In this document: positions 14,012-22,619 of the stretch, piece by piece
Position numbering within the stretch: the first letter of the stretch is position 1
How the letters are laid out: every line of letters starts with the position of its first letter
Made by a program: the position numbers and the translations under genes
The notes under the pieces: model-generated
The model's input: the letters and a program-made list of their open reading frames with translations, nothing else
What the model was told of the DNA's origin: nothing
Databases searched by the model: none
IMG/VR virus record: IMGVR_UViG_3300042903_000081
Location: 1-28,829 of that record
Source of the DNA: a virus
Length of the DNA: 28,829 nucleotides
Strand: one strand, 5' to 3'

Positions 14012-15820
14012 TCACCTAACTGACTCAAGAAGATTCGCAAGAGCCTGCATTTCCTCCGGTGTTAGCGACACAGCAGAGGCTCTCCCGCCAGGAAACGGAG
14101 GCAACGGAGTCGGTTTTTGCGGGATACTTGGGACAGGGACAGGAATCGGCTCCAAGGACCCAGGAGCCGAAGTGGGAGATGAGGAAGACGGCATGATGAC
14201 TGGCATCGTAACTCCTGGCTGCATTTCCATTCCAAAGCCCACCGGCGCTTGAGCTTCACCGGTTTCGCTGGGAGTCACAGAACCTACAAGGGCCGCAAAG
14301 CCCACTCCCCACGGGAGCTGGCGGCGAAAATCTGGCGTACCTCGAATGCGGCGGAATATCCTTCCTGCCTCGGTTGGGTTGAACGAGAGACCGGTCACTG
14401 GCGCCTTTCCGATTTTCGGGTGCATCCAGGTGTGAAGATACGCTCTTTCGAGCGCGTCCTGAGAGAATGCCGGTGCGCCGCGATAGATGGCACGTATGAG
14501 TTCCTGGGTGAACTTGGGGTCGTATCTCGACGTCCCTTCAAGTTGCTTGGCAAGGGCCGGCGACATACGGATGTTCGCTTGCGTCACTGCGGGGTTCCAG
14601 TAGCCCGCTTCTGTAAGAGCCAGCTCTGGCTTGCTTTCTACTCCAGTTAGTCGCCTAAGCGTGTGCCACGCGAACTGCTTGGCTCTCGCGCCCGCCCATC
14701 GCTCAAGCGCCTCGGGTTCTGCTGAGAGGGCAGACTCGATTACGTTCGAAAGGCTGTCTCTTACATTTCGGGCAACCGATTGCGTAAGATGCACTTGAGT
14801 CGGGCTTCGCGCTTCTGCAAGCCTGCCCGCTCCCTGCGTGTAATGAATGATGGCAGAAAGAAGCTCGTCAGCTTCTTCAATCGGAAGTTTTACGATTTTA
14901 CCCCCTTCTGCATCGATGACCACTTTGTTGGGCATCAAATGCGAGAAGTTGGCTTCGATTTTGTCCCCGAACTTTCGGAAGACATCGCTCACATCGACCA
15001 TGAGGGGCGCATCTTCGGCAAGGCCCAACTTTTGCTTAAGAAGCTGAAAAGCCCGCTGGCGCTCGGCATTCATGGCTTCGTTGAGCGTTTGGCTTCCGTA
15101 GTAGAGCGGCCCAAGCGTTTCTCTTACGAGACTTGGGGACCTTTTAAGAGTTTGGGCAGATGCTCCAGTCGTTGCCTCTGGGAACCACTTGCGAATGATG
15201 TCGCGAAGCCGTTCGGTATCTGCCTTCGGCTGCTTTAACCGCGTCATGAGACCGGCCATGCCGGCGGAAAATGCTTGCTCGACAGCTCCTCGCCCAATCT
15301 CGGCCCCGACGTCCTTTCCTCTTCCAGCGGCAACCATTGCCCGCATTGCGACGGGCAGGATGTTGAGAGCAAGCGCAATTGCTCGGCCCTGCCACCCTGG
15401 TAGGCTGGAGGTAATCAGTTTCTTGCGGATAACATCGACAATCGCTTGCCCGCTAAGTTGGCCCATTTCTTCCGCTGTGAATGAGCCAATGATGTTGTCC
15501 AGGATTTGTTCAAGCGATACTCCAGGCTCCCGTTGGCTCTCTGGGTGAACTCCGAGCATCCGCTCGGCTTCCGTGCGCGCAGATGGTACAGCGGTAGTCG
15601 GTCTCGGCGCTGCAAGCCCGAATTCAGCCTGCGGGCCGATTGGCGCACCGCGTTCGAGTGGCGATGCTCCCGCTTGGGCCAGCTCTTCCTGGATAAGCCG
15701 CTCAATCAGCTGGCTTTGTAGCCTTGGGTCGAGCTGGGCGAAGGTCCGATACAGCTCGGGGTCGGACTGGAGTTGCTGGACAACCTTTTCAGCTAAGGAT
15801 TCTGCATCTACCGGCGGCAT
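14012..15820 (-). CDS. Putative internal virion / ejection protein
   Basis: This is a 602-residue protein. Its ATG overlaps the upstream stop (TAATG), with AAGGAG eight bases before. It is largely helical, with acidic Gln-rich helices at the N-terminus (SLAEKVVQQLQSDPELYRTF), a hydrophobic stretch (GRAIALALNILPVAMRAMVA, about residue 145-165), many basic helices, another apolar segment (WGVGFAALVGS) near residue 505, and a Pro-rich C-terminus. This composition and its position in a run of long helical late genes fit proteins packaged inside podovirus heads and ejected with the DNA. I see no lysozyme or transglycosylase motif. The assignment rests on context, not family recognition. Confidence 0.5.
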   Translation of the reverse strand: MPPVDAESLAEKVVQQLQSDPELYRTFAQLDPRLQSQLIERLIQEELAQAGASPLERGAPIGPQAEFGLAAPRPTTAVPSARTEAERMLGVHPESQREPGVSLEQILDNIIGSFTAEEMGQLSGQAIVDVIRKKLITSSLPGWQGRAIALALNILPVAMRAMVAAGRGKDVGAEIGRGAVEQAFSAGMAGLMTRLKQPKADTERLRDIIRKWFPEATTGASAQTLKRSPSLVRETLGPLYYGSQTLNEAMNAERQRAFQLLKQKLGLAEDAPLMVDVSDVFRKFGDKIEANFSHLMPNKVVIDAEGGKIVKLPIEEADELLSAIIHYTQGAGRLAEARSPTQVHLTQSVARNVRDSLSNVIESALSAEPEALERWAGARAKQFAWHTLRRLTGVESKPELALTEAGYWNPAVTQANIRMSPALAKQLEGTSRYDPKFTQELIRAIYRGAPAFSQDALERAYLHTWMHPKIGKAPVTGLSFNPTEAGRIFRRIRGTPDFRRQLPWGVGFAALVGSVTPSETGEAQAPVGFGMEMQPGVTMPVIMPSSSSPTSAPGSLEPIPVPVPSIPQKPTPLPPFPGGRASAVSLTPEEMQALANLLESVR

Positions 15821-17346
15821 TATTGGGCTCCTTGCCGCATCTGAAGCTCACGAATGATGTTCAGGATTCTTTGCTTTTGCTCGTTGGTAATGTTCGGCGT
15901 CGGCGCGCCAGGGGCTGTTGGCCCTTGCGGCGCACCCTGCGACTCGGGCCGCGCTTGCTGCTGCTGAACTTGCGGCTGAATTTGAACCTGTGGCTGTGCT
16001 TGCGGCAAAGCTGGCGCAACGGGTACTGCCTGGCCCTGAGACAGCGCTTCTCGCTGCCCTGCAATTGTTGGCTCCTGAATCGTCATTTGGTTGATGATGC
16101 CGAGATTTCTTGCAAGCTGAGATTTGCCTTCTGGAGTTGCCACAGCGGCAGGCGGCGGAAGCCACGCAGCCCCTGGATAGCGCGATAGCGGCACATTCTC
16201 GGTTCCAAGAACGTTTTGGAGCGTCTTACGAGCAAGATGGTCCATGTTCATGAGGTTGACCCAGGCGCTTGCGTAATCGACCTCCCCAGGCTCGACCATT
16301 TTTTGGAGGCCCTCGAACGCCCCAATCGCGCGCATGCCGATTTCGTCATACACGTTCCGGCCTAGCCCGATAATTTCAGACTTGGCATTCTTGAGAAGCT
16401 GGAGCACAGGGTCCTGAGTTACGGCTGCCAGGGCCTTGAGCTTTGCCCTTTGAATCGCCCGCTCAGCAGCACCTTTAGCGGTCATGGGCACAAGCCAACC
16501 GTTCATCTCGGCTGCAGCAATGGCGCGCGCCACTTGCGTAATCATGTTCAAAGCCGAAGTGGCCGCTTTGACTTTCTTTAGGTCATTGGCCCCGAGAAGC
16601 CGATACCCGTGCTCGAACATTTCTCGGACGGTCGCTGTTTGCAGTAACTCTGGTGGCGGTGGATTCCCAAGAACATCGACCCAACCGCGTCCAGACTGCA
16701 CAAGCTCGGCTGCGGCTTTCTCAAGGAATCTCTCTCTCTGGCTCGCCTGGCCTTGGCTCTTTCCCTCGCGCTGCCGTTGCATGGCCTTCGCTTCGGACTC
16801 AAGCATGAGGGCCTCGGGAATTTTAAGCCACGCATGTTCGGGCCTGAACGGCTCGCCTTTCTGCATCGCCTCTTGCATCGCAAGCGACGTGGCAATGTTG
16901 CCAAGTGTTCCAGACGGAAGTCCAAGCGTCTGTTGAGCTTGGGGCCCAATCGGCCTTGGTTCCCCACCGAACACTGGTGGCGGAACTTGCACAATCCCAG
17001 TCCGGCCCCTCAGATACTGGGGCAGCAAGAGCTGAACGCTCGCAGGCCCGAAGGCGCGAGCGAGATTGAGAGCATCCTGTGGCGAGAGTCTCTCGTTCTG
17101 AGTCATTGCCAGAAGCTCAAGGCCCTTGGCAAGCTCTTGGATTTGTTTTTCTTGCTCTCGCTTTTCCAGTTTTCTTTGGAAAATCTCTGCGTACTGCTTC
17201 TGAGCAGCCGGATTTCCGAGGCCGGCGCTCGTGGCGAGCATGACTTCGCCAAGACTTCTTAGCGTGTCCTTGGAAAGCGCCTTCGAGGCTGCTTTTGGCA
17301 GCGCCTCGATTGCAGTTGAGAAGATTTGGCCAACTTTCTCAAGCAT
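15820..17346 (-). CDS. Putative internal virion protein with Gln/Pro-rich C-terminus
   Basis: This is a 508-residue protein. The N-terminal half is alpha-helical with many charged residues (AQKQYAEIFQRKLEKREQEK). The middle contains Ala-rich helices (SALNMITQVARAIAAAEMNG), and the last about 60 residues are a Gln/Pro-rich disordered tail (PQVQIQPQVQQQQARPE). There is no signal peptide. It is coupled to the next gene by a TAATG overlap and lies 6 bases after the previous stop. Like its neighbours it resembles ejection or scaffold-type virion proteins by composition and location; no catalytic motif is visible. Confidence 0.5.
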   Translation of the reverse strand: MLEKVGQIFSTAIEALPKAASKALSKDTLRSLGEVMLATSAGLGNPAAQKQYAEIFQRKLEKREQEKQIQELAKGLELLAMTQNERLSPQDALNLARAFGPASVQLLLPQYLRGRTGIVQVPPPVFGGEPRPIGPQAQQTLGLPSGTLGNIATSLAMQEAMQKGEPFRPEHAWLKIPEALMLESEAKAMQRQREGKSQGQASQRERFLEKAAAELVQSGRGWVDVLGNPPPPELLQTATVREMFEHGYRLLGANDLKKVKAATSALNMITQVARAIAAAEMNGWLVPMTAKGAAERAIQRAKLKALAAVTQDPVLQLLKNAKSEIIGLGRNVYDEIGMRAIGAFEGLQKMVEPGEVDYASAWVNLMNMDHLARKTLQNVLGTENVPLSRYPGAAWLPPPAAVATPEGKSQLARNLGIINQMTIQEPTIAGQREALSQGQAVPVAPALPQAQPQVQIQPQVQQQQARPESQGAPQGPTAPGAPTPNITNEQKQRILNIIRELQMRQGAQ

Positions 17347-17352
17347 AGTAGG

Positions 17353-17775
17353 TTAGTACGGCGGACGGAGCATTGGAGTGTAGAATCCAGGTCCGTAGCC
17401 ATAATCTGGGCTTATTCCGACGGGCGGGCCAGGCAAGGGTTCTTGTGGCCGATTCATCATTTGGCTGAGAATGTACAATGCCAGGTACAGAGACTTTGCG
17501 GGGTCCGAAGTCGCAATGGGCTGAGAGCTCGTTGGAAGTCCCATTTTGATTGACCCTCTCTCCGACTCTCGCACGGACGGGAACAGTGGCGGAGTCTGTG
17601 GCCTCAGTAATTGACCCGTTTGAGTCATGATTTGGCCGAGTTGCTGAAGAGCACTGGCGTCCCCTCCGGAGCCTTTACTCCCTCCGCCTCCTCCCCCGAA
17701 AAGGCCGCCCAAAAAGTCCGCCGCTCCGCCTACAACGTCACCGAAGAAATCGCCAATGTCACTGAACAAGCCCAT
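17353..17775 (-). CDS. Small Gly-rich amphipathic virion-type protein
   Basis: This 140-residue protein has AGGAGA six bases before its ATG. The N-terminus is a Gly/Phe-rich amphipathic stretch (MGLFSDIGDFFGDVVGGAAD) followed by a run of glycines, a pattern common in short phage internal or DNA-transfer proteins that insert into membranes. The middle holds LQQLGQIMTQTGQLLRP, and the C-terminus is Pro/Tyr-rich. It probably belongs to the ejection apparatus encoded by its neighbours. The role is inferred. Confidence 0.5.
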   Translation of the reverse strand: MGLFSDIGDFFGDVVGGAADFLGGLFGGGGGGSKGSGGDASALQQLGQIMTQTGQLLRPQTPPLFPSVRESERGSIKMGLPTSSQPIATSDPAKSLYLALYILSQMMNRPQEPLPGPPVGISPDYGYGPGFYTPMLRPPY

Positions 17776-17784
17776 TTTTGTCTC

Positions 17785-18531
17785 CTAAAGCGCCAATGCG
17801 CTCAGAATCGATCCCCCGATTTGGAGCCCCGTGGAGAGCCAGTCTTCCCAATTCTTCGTTTCGTGAGACGTGGCTCTCGTCTGGGTACCAATGAGCTGAG
17901 GCAGCATCTGCAACGGGCCACGCTGCGTCTCAAGCTGGGTGGCCCAAGCATTCATGGCCTGGTCGAACTTCGCTTTGGCCTGTTGGAGCGCCACTTCGCG
18001 CGGCATTCCCGCAAGAGCTAGCGCGCTAGTCAACTGTCCCGCCTGCGAAGCTGCAAGGCTCGGGAGCATCTGAGCCGCACGGAAGCGGTTCTGAATGTCG
18101 AACTGCATGAGCGGGAGTTGAATTTCCGCAAGGCCCCGAGAGATTGCGTCCATCTGCGCGCCACTTGCTCCACGCCCCTGAAGAGCTTGCTGAGCGCGCA
18201 AAAATGGCAGCGTTTGCGTTTGAAACTGCTGCATTGCCGCCTGAGTCAGCGGACCCGCGCCAGGTGCCCCGCTTAGCATTGGGGTGAGCGCTTGGATGGC
18301 GGACTGAAAGATTGCTGGGTCCCTAAGAATTCCAAGCGCCTGCCCGAGAATGTCGGTCTCTTGTGCCGTCAATCCAGGGACATCCAAGAGGGGCGTTTGC
18401 TGCGCAAGCTGGGTAAGGCTCGGAAGCTCAGTTTGCGCTTCCCGCAGTTGCCCCACGCCTCCCAGGAGAACACCCTTCAGTTCGTCTGGAATTAACGGCT
18501 GAGTGGTCGAGATGTTGATGAGCTTGGCCAT
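17785..18531 (-). CDS. Helical internal virion / DNA-transfer-like protein
   Basis: This is a 248-residue protein, Gln/Ala/Leu-rich and almost wholly helical (AQETDILGQALGILRDPAIF, AAMQQFQTQTLPFLRAQQAL). A motif-like stretch GRGASGAQMDAISRGLAEIQ precedes RFRAAQMLPSLAASQAG, and it ends in a hydrophobic helix GLQIGGSILSALAL. Proteins with an 'RGxSGxQ...GLA' helical layout are, from general recollection, frequent next to ejection proteins in podovirus-like contigs. There is no signal peptide at the N-terminus. The gene starts 4 bases after the fibre-like gene's tandem TGA-TAG stops. Confidence 0.5.
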   Translation of the reverse strand: MAKLINISTTQPLIPDELKGVLLGGVGQLREAQTELPSLTQLAQQTPLLDVPGLTAQETDILGQALGILRDPAIFQSAIQALTPMLSGAPGAGPLTQAAMQQFQTQTLPFLRAQQALQGRGASGAQMDAISRGLAEIQLPLMQFDIQNRFRAAQMLPSLAASQAGQLTSALALAGMPREVALQQAKAKFDQAMNAWATQLETQRGPLQMLPQLIGTQTRATSHETKNWEDWLSTGLQIGGSILSALAL

Positions 18532-18535
18532 ACTA

Positions 18536-19264
18536 TCAGACTAGTTGATAATCGGCTGGGATGAGCTGAACAACCAGATGGTGCTTGTCAAGGTCGATTC
18601 CGGCATCCCCGAAGACTTTGAGTTCCACGTTCACGTTCCCCGTTGCTCTACCAAGAACGGCGTAGAACGTGTTGTGCAAAAAGTACGGCTGCGAACGTGG
18701 ATTGGGCCAGGGGTTGTCCCATACGGTTAGCTGGCTTACGGGCCCGCCAAGGGAGAATTCAAGAAAATAAGAAAGGCGGTTGAACGTGCTTGCGGCAGGG
18801 GGAATGGCGCTCAGTATCCCACTTGCCACAACGACATTTTCAGAAAATCCCGACGACGGAAGCGGAATTGCAACAGACGTGATGCTTTGCATCGTTCCGT
18901 CGGTCGTCGGCCCAGTATTGACAACCTTGTGCCGCACAATTGGAAGGGGGAATTGCGAGGGCAGTGAGCCAATTTTGCTGTCCGTGTACGCCTTTGCGGC
19001 GTTGAGCGCGCTTGTGGAGGCATTGGAAGCAAAGTGCTGGGCCAGTTTTTTGGTGCAGATACCCATGTCGTCTACTGGGTCTCCCCGCACCGTCACAAGC
19101 CCACTGGCTGGGTCGATTTCGAATGGATGCTCGAAGTTCTCCGAGGCAGCGCCAGAAAAGCCAAAAATCCTAAGAATCGATTGCGTAAGCCCTCGGATTC
19201 TCATCGCCCCGAGGGAGCGAGATTCTGTATCTGGCGGAGCTTGAGGATTCAGGGTGACAAGCAT
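18536..19264 (-). CDS. Fibre-like virion protein
   Basis: This is a 242-residue protein. The central segment has the pattern of phage fibre hinge regions: ICTKKLAQHFASNASTSALN followed by AAKAYTDSKI (residues about 69-98), recalling the 'ATKKYVD...A..YTD' motif of tail-fibre and collar proteins that form a trimeric coiled coil. It is preceded by a short beta segment (PFEIDPASGLVTVRGDP) and followed by a beta-rich C-terminal domain of about 130 residues (NRLSYFLEFSLGG, VNVELKVFGD), probably a jelly roll. It may be a short fibre, head fibre or adaptor exposed on the virion. Gene order after the small protein upstream and before ejection proteins is consistent. Confidence 0.55.
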   Translation of the reverse strand: MLVTLNPQAPPDTESRSLGAMRIRGLTQSILRIFGFSGAASENFEHPFEIDPASGLVTVRGDPVDDMGICTKKLAQHFASNASTSALNAAKAYTDSKIGSLPSQFPLPIVRHKVVNTGPTTDGTMQSITSVAIPLPSSGFSENVVVASGILSAIPPAASTFNRLSYFLEFSLGGPVSQLTVWDNPWPNPRSQPYFLHNTFYAVLGRATGNVNVELKVFGDAGIDLDKHHLVVQLIPADYQLV

Positions 19265-19265
19265 C

Positions 19266-19568
19266 TTAGGCTATGAAGCTAGGCATCGACCACACAGCTT
19301 GTGGCTGATTCTGCAACCGGATTCTAGTTGGATTCAGTCCCACAACGAGCACTTGACTGGGGTTTAGTGCTACACCATCGGCGAAAATTTGGCAACAAAG
19401 TCCGTCTGGGGAATTCGTGATTCGGGCCGGTGCTTCCCAAATGGAGTCGCTTACATCGACCGCCACGAGCTTCCATTGCATCGGAGACAGCACCAGTCGT
19501 GAGCCAGCGAAAAAGACTTGATTCGGAAAGTTGGGCGACGAGTAATGCTCCTGAAGGAATCGAATCAT
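19266..19568 (-). CDS. Small hypothetical virion-region protein
   Basis: This is a 100-residue protein. The ATG at 19568 overlaps the upstream stop (ATGA) and has GGGAGAG close before it; a TTG four codons earlier is less likely. The sequence looks beta-rich (QVFFAGSRLVLSPMQWKLVA, GVALNPSQVLVVGLNPTRIR) with a CC pair in the middle. It may be a small virion decoration or fibre-associated protein given its place before the fibre-like gene. No family is recognised. Confidence 0.5.
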   Translation of the reverse strand: MIRFLQEHYSSPNFPNQVFFAGSRLVLSPMQWKLVAVDVSDSIWEAPARITNSPDGLCCQIFADGVALNPSQVLVVGLNPTRIRLQNQPQAVWSMPSFIA

Positions 19569-22500
19569 GGTCTCTCCCAAACGATTAGAGGCAGATAATC
19601 GGGGGGATTGAGAACATTAACTCTTCTCAAGACCTCTCTGTCCACGAACAAGTAGGCCGGCTCGGCCCTTCTTACGAATCCGAATTGCTTCAAATACGCA
19701 GACAGGAGCGGTATAATTGTATTGTGGTATAATCTACCAATCGTCAGTGCATTCACTGCTTTTTCAAAATTTATGCCTTCGACTGCCCTTAGTACGCTAT
19801 TATGCTCCCATTCCCCTAATGGTTCGATGCCGTAAGTGAGCAGCGTTGGAACGTATTGTCCGTAGGTGGGAATCACGAGGTGTGGAACTGATTGAATTGT
19901 TTGTACTGTGAATGGCACCTCCCCCGCACGCACAAGTTTGGCAAGGTACTTGAGGTACGAGGAAATCGCTGCAGAAACGATTTCTGGTTCACGTTTCCCC
20001 CCAGCCATCCCACGGATTTCGGAGCTATCGAGGGCGCGAAGGAGCCTGCGATAACGAGAGCGAAACTGTAATCCAAGCGGTAACCCTTGCTCGATGGTCT
20101 GCAAACGGTCCCAGCCAATGGAACGTAGGTTATCGATTAACTCGGGAGTAAATTGCTCCTTGCTAAGTTCAATTAGAAAGTCCGCAGTAGCCTCCTTGGT
20201 TGTCAAATGCTCGTGGCGACGATAGGGGAGCTTTCTGAGTCTTGAGATTACCGCCTCTGGAGTCGTGTAGAGGTTATGCCAAAACGCCGACATCTCAAGC
20301 GGTGCAAGCCGCACTTGTGCGCTGTGATACTTGACCGCAATGGCCTCCGGTGTTGGTATCGCGATGTATCGAATGTCGCCCCTGTCGATGAGGTCCCTCA
20401 CTTCTTCATCTAAAGCAAAAATTGAATCGACGATTGCTTTTGGCCACTCAGTGATGATGGGCTTGATGGGGCGGAAGAATTCCTGCAAAAGCCGGTCATA
20501 CACTTTCCAGAGGGAAGTTGCGTACTCGTTCACTGCATCGAGCGCCTTGCCCCAATCTTGAAGTAACCTTGTCTCGGAAGGTCCGCTGCCTTCGATTACA
20601 GGTCCAGCAAAGTGGGGAGCCAATCGGGAGGAACGCTCGATGATGTGCAGGTGCATTGGATACACCCCAGCAGTCCCCATCTTGGACATCTCAGCCAGCA
20701 TCGACAGTTGGGGTTGCAACTGGACGAGGAGGTTGAATTTCTCTTTTTCCGAGAATCCAGATTTGCGCGCCAATTTCTCCGGAAGGCCCAGTATTTCGCC
20801 TGTGGCCAATTCGCTAAGAAACTCTTCGACTGGTATAAATAAGTTATACGCCTTCTCGAATTTCTCCTCCAGAAATTTTTGTTCAATTTCGTCAAAGACG
20901 GACCAATCTTGTTGTTCTGGCTTAGACCTGATTCGCTCTATTGACGCCCAATAATCAATTGCACCGCTCGCCCGAGTCGGGTGAGGAAAGTAGTAGCTCG
21001 TCGATTCCGTGCCCGATACGGCTGCGGTTAGATATTCATGGTGCAACAAGTCATTCCAAGACCGTGCACGGGACGGAAGCTCCAATGGGCTCAGCTTGGC
21101 AGCCAGCATTATCTGGCCAAGTGCCGTGCGGGCCATTTTCCTAAGACTCTCCTCGTCGTATTCCTCTGGCTCTCGGGGGCCCATCCTTCGCATCACCTTG
21201 ACGAGCGCATCTAATGCGTCGTTTAATTGATATGCTAATTCGCTAAATTGTGCGCTCGTAAACTCCTGGAACAACGTCTTTTGCGAAGGCGGTTTTCGCA
21301 AGAGTTCTTCAATGTACTTGCCGAACGGCAAAATGTCCGTCGCCTCAGCCGAGATTCTTCGGCCCCGCTGCCCAGAATGCTTGCTGAATAGTTTCTGAGC
21401 CAAGTCGCTTTGAATCTCATCGAAGACAAGCGCAAGTGGAAGATTGTCTCGATTATGCTCCCATTCTTGCAGTGCTTTTTTGAACGGCGACACAGAGATG
21501 TTGTTGATTGCGTATGATGCGTGAATAGCATCAACTGGGCCAGCGGCGCTCAATGCCGATTTTTCATAGTGGCCACGGGGCAGCTTCTCGTACATCTGGA
21601 ACGGAAGTCCGTGCAGCAGTTCGTATCTTCTTGCTTCTTTGCTTTTGGTAAGTATCTGAACGGCAACTGCCCTGCCGGTATCGGGGTAGATTCGCCCAGA
21701 CCGCACGTGTCGTTCCCATTCTGGGGCAACTAGGTAATACGTACCGTAGTTGTAGTCTGGATTGAACGCAGTCGCCACAACGGGTAGGTCCATCGTGTCT
21801 ACGATGGTGTCTACCCAATCGGCAATCGGGCGCGCCTCCAGCTCTTGTTTTCCAATTCGTCGTTGCCGCTCGGTTCTTGCAAGCCACCCTCCGGACTCGA
21901 CTTCGCCTGATAGCGGTCGAACATCACCGCCTTTGGCGCGAATGAACTTTTCTACTGCCTTTGCTCTTTCTTCGCTGAGGCCGGCAATCCCCCAATCCAG
22001 CGCGGCTTTCGTCAGCTCTTGCGGCGCCTTCACCCCAGACAAATCTTGCTGGCCAATGAGGAATTTGACTGCCTTATCAAGGTCAACGTCTTGTGACATC
22101 AGGGCCGCAACTTCATCGGGCTTAAGTTTGTTGAACCACTGGCGAAATGCCTGGCGGAATTTCTCACCAAGCCCAATTGAACGGTACTCGTGACCGAATC
22201 GGAATCCCAATCCATAAAATCGCTCATAGGGGAACATGCTCCCGCCAATGGCAGCGGCGAGAGCAGTCTTCTTGAGCGCTGCTTCGCTTAAGAAGAAAGC
22301 GTAGTTCAACGGGTCGAAAAGGGTTTTCTTCGCCTCTTCGGTTTCTCTTTCCTTTGCGGGGAGTTGTTCGACGGGCTTAAGCCCAGCCCTCTCGCGGAAT
22401 CTTCTCGCAAGGCCTATGGGCTCCGCGGGGATGGAAATTGTTTGGAATGGCTTCGGTTGCCCCAAGAGGGAAGCGGCCCCCTCCTGGAGGCCCTTCAGGC

Positions 22501-22618
22501 CCTTGCCCACACCGAAAACCCCCTGAACGAGAACGTCGGGAATCTCCAGCGTGCTTTCTACACCACGAGCTCCGGCCTTAGTTAGATAATCGAGAAGTCC
22601 CTGCTTTTTCTCAGGCAT
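19565..22618 (-). CDS. Giant polyvalent-type protein, divergent third relative
   Basis: This is a 1017-residue protein. The N-terminal about 120 residues are helical and end with a hydrophobic stretch (YAFFLSEAALKKTALAAAIG), loosely like the N-terminal modules of the two genes upstream. The most telling part is GHYEKSALSAAGPVDAIHAS (349-368) followed by ALVFDEIQSDLAQKL (396-410). This H-Y...H then EIQSD arrangement occurs in phage and conjugative-element large polyvalent proteins, where an 'EIQSDWHQ' domain of unknown activity recurs. Downstream, W-N-D-L-L (521-525) and SYYFPHPTRA (541-550) may complete that domain. The rest is helical without recognisable motifs. Encoded in the late operon, it is probably packaged and delivered with the DNA to act in the new host; that is inference. 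Confidence 0.6.
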   Translation of the reverse strand: MPEKKQGLLDYLTKAGARGVESTLEIPDVLVQGVFGVGKGLKGLQEGAASLLGQPKPFQTISIPAEPIGLARRFRERAGLKPVEQLPAKERETEEAKKTLFDPLNYAFFLSEAALKKTALAAAIGGSMFPYERFYGLGFRFGHEYRSIGLGEKFRQAFRQWFNKLKPDEVAALMSQDVDLDKAVKFLIGQQDLSGVKAPQELTKAALDWGIAGLSEERAKAVEKFIRAKGGDVRPLSGEVESGGWLARTERQRRIGKQELEARPIADWVDTIVDTMDLPVVATAFNPDYNYGTYYLVAPEWERHVRSGRIYPDTGRAVAVQILTKSKEARRYELLHGLPFQMYEKLPRGHYEKSALSAAGPVDAIHASYAINNISVSPFKKALQEWEHNRDNLPLALVFDEIQSDLAQKLFSKHSGQRGRRISAEATDILPFGKYIEELLRKPPSQKTLFQEFTSAQFSELAYQLNDALDALVKVMRRMGPREPEEYDEESLRKMARTALGQIMLAAKLSPLELPSRARSWNDLLHHEYLTAAVSGTESTSYYFPHPTRASGAIDYWASIERIRSKPEQQDWSVFDEIEQKFLEEKFEKAYNLFIPVEEFLSELATGEILGLPEKLARKSGFSEKEKFNLLVQLQPQLSMLAEMSKMGTAGVYPMHLHIIERSSRLAPHFAGPVIEGSGPSETRLLQDWGKALDAVNEYATSLWKVYDRLLQEFFRPIKPIITEWPKAIVDSIFALDEEVRDLIDRGDIRYIAIPTPEAIAVKYHSAQVRLAPLEMSAFWHNLYTTPEAVISRLRKLPYRRHEHLTTKEATADFLIELSKEQFTPELIDNLRSIGWDRLQTIEQGLPLGLQFRSRYRRLLRALDSSEIRGMAGGKREPEIVSAAISSYLKYLAKLVRAGEVPFTVQTIQSVPHLVIPTYGQYVPTLLTYGIEPLGEWEHNSVLRAVEGINFEKAVNALTIGRLYHNTIIPLLSAYLKQFGFVRRAEPAYLFVDREVLRRVNVLNPPDYLPLIVWERP

Positions 22619-22619
22619 G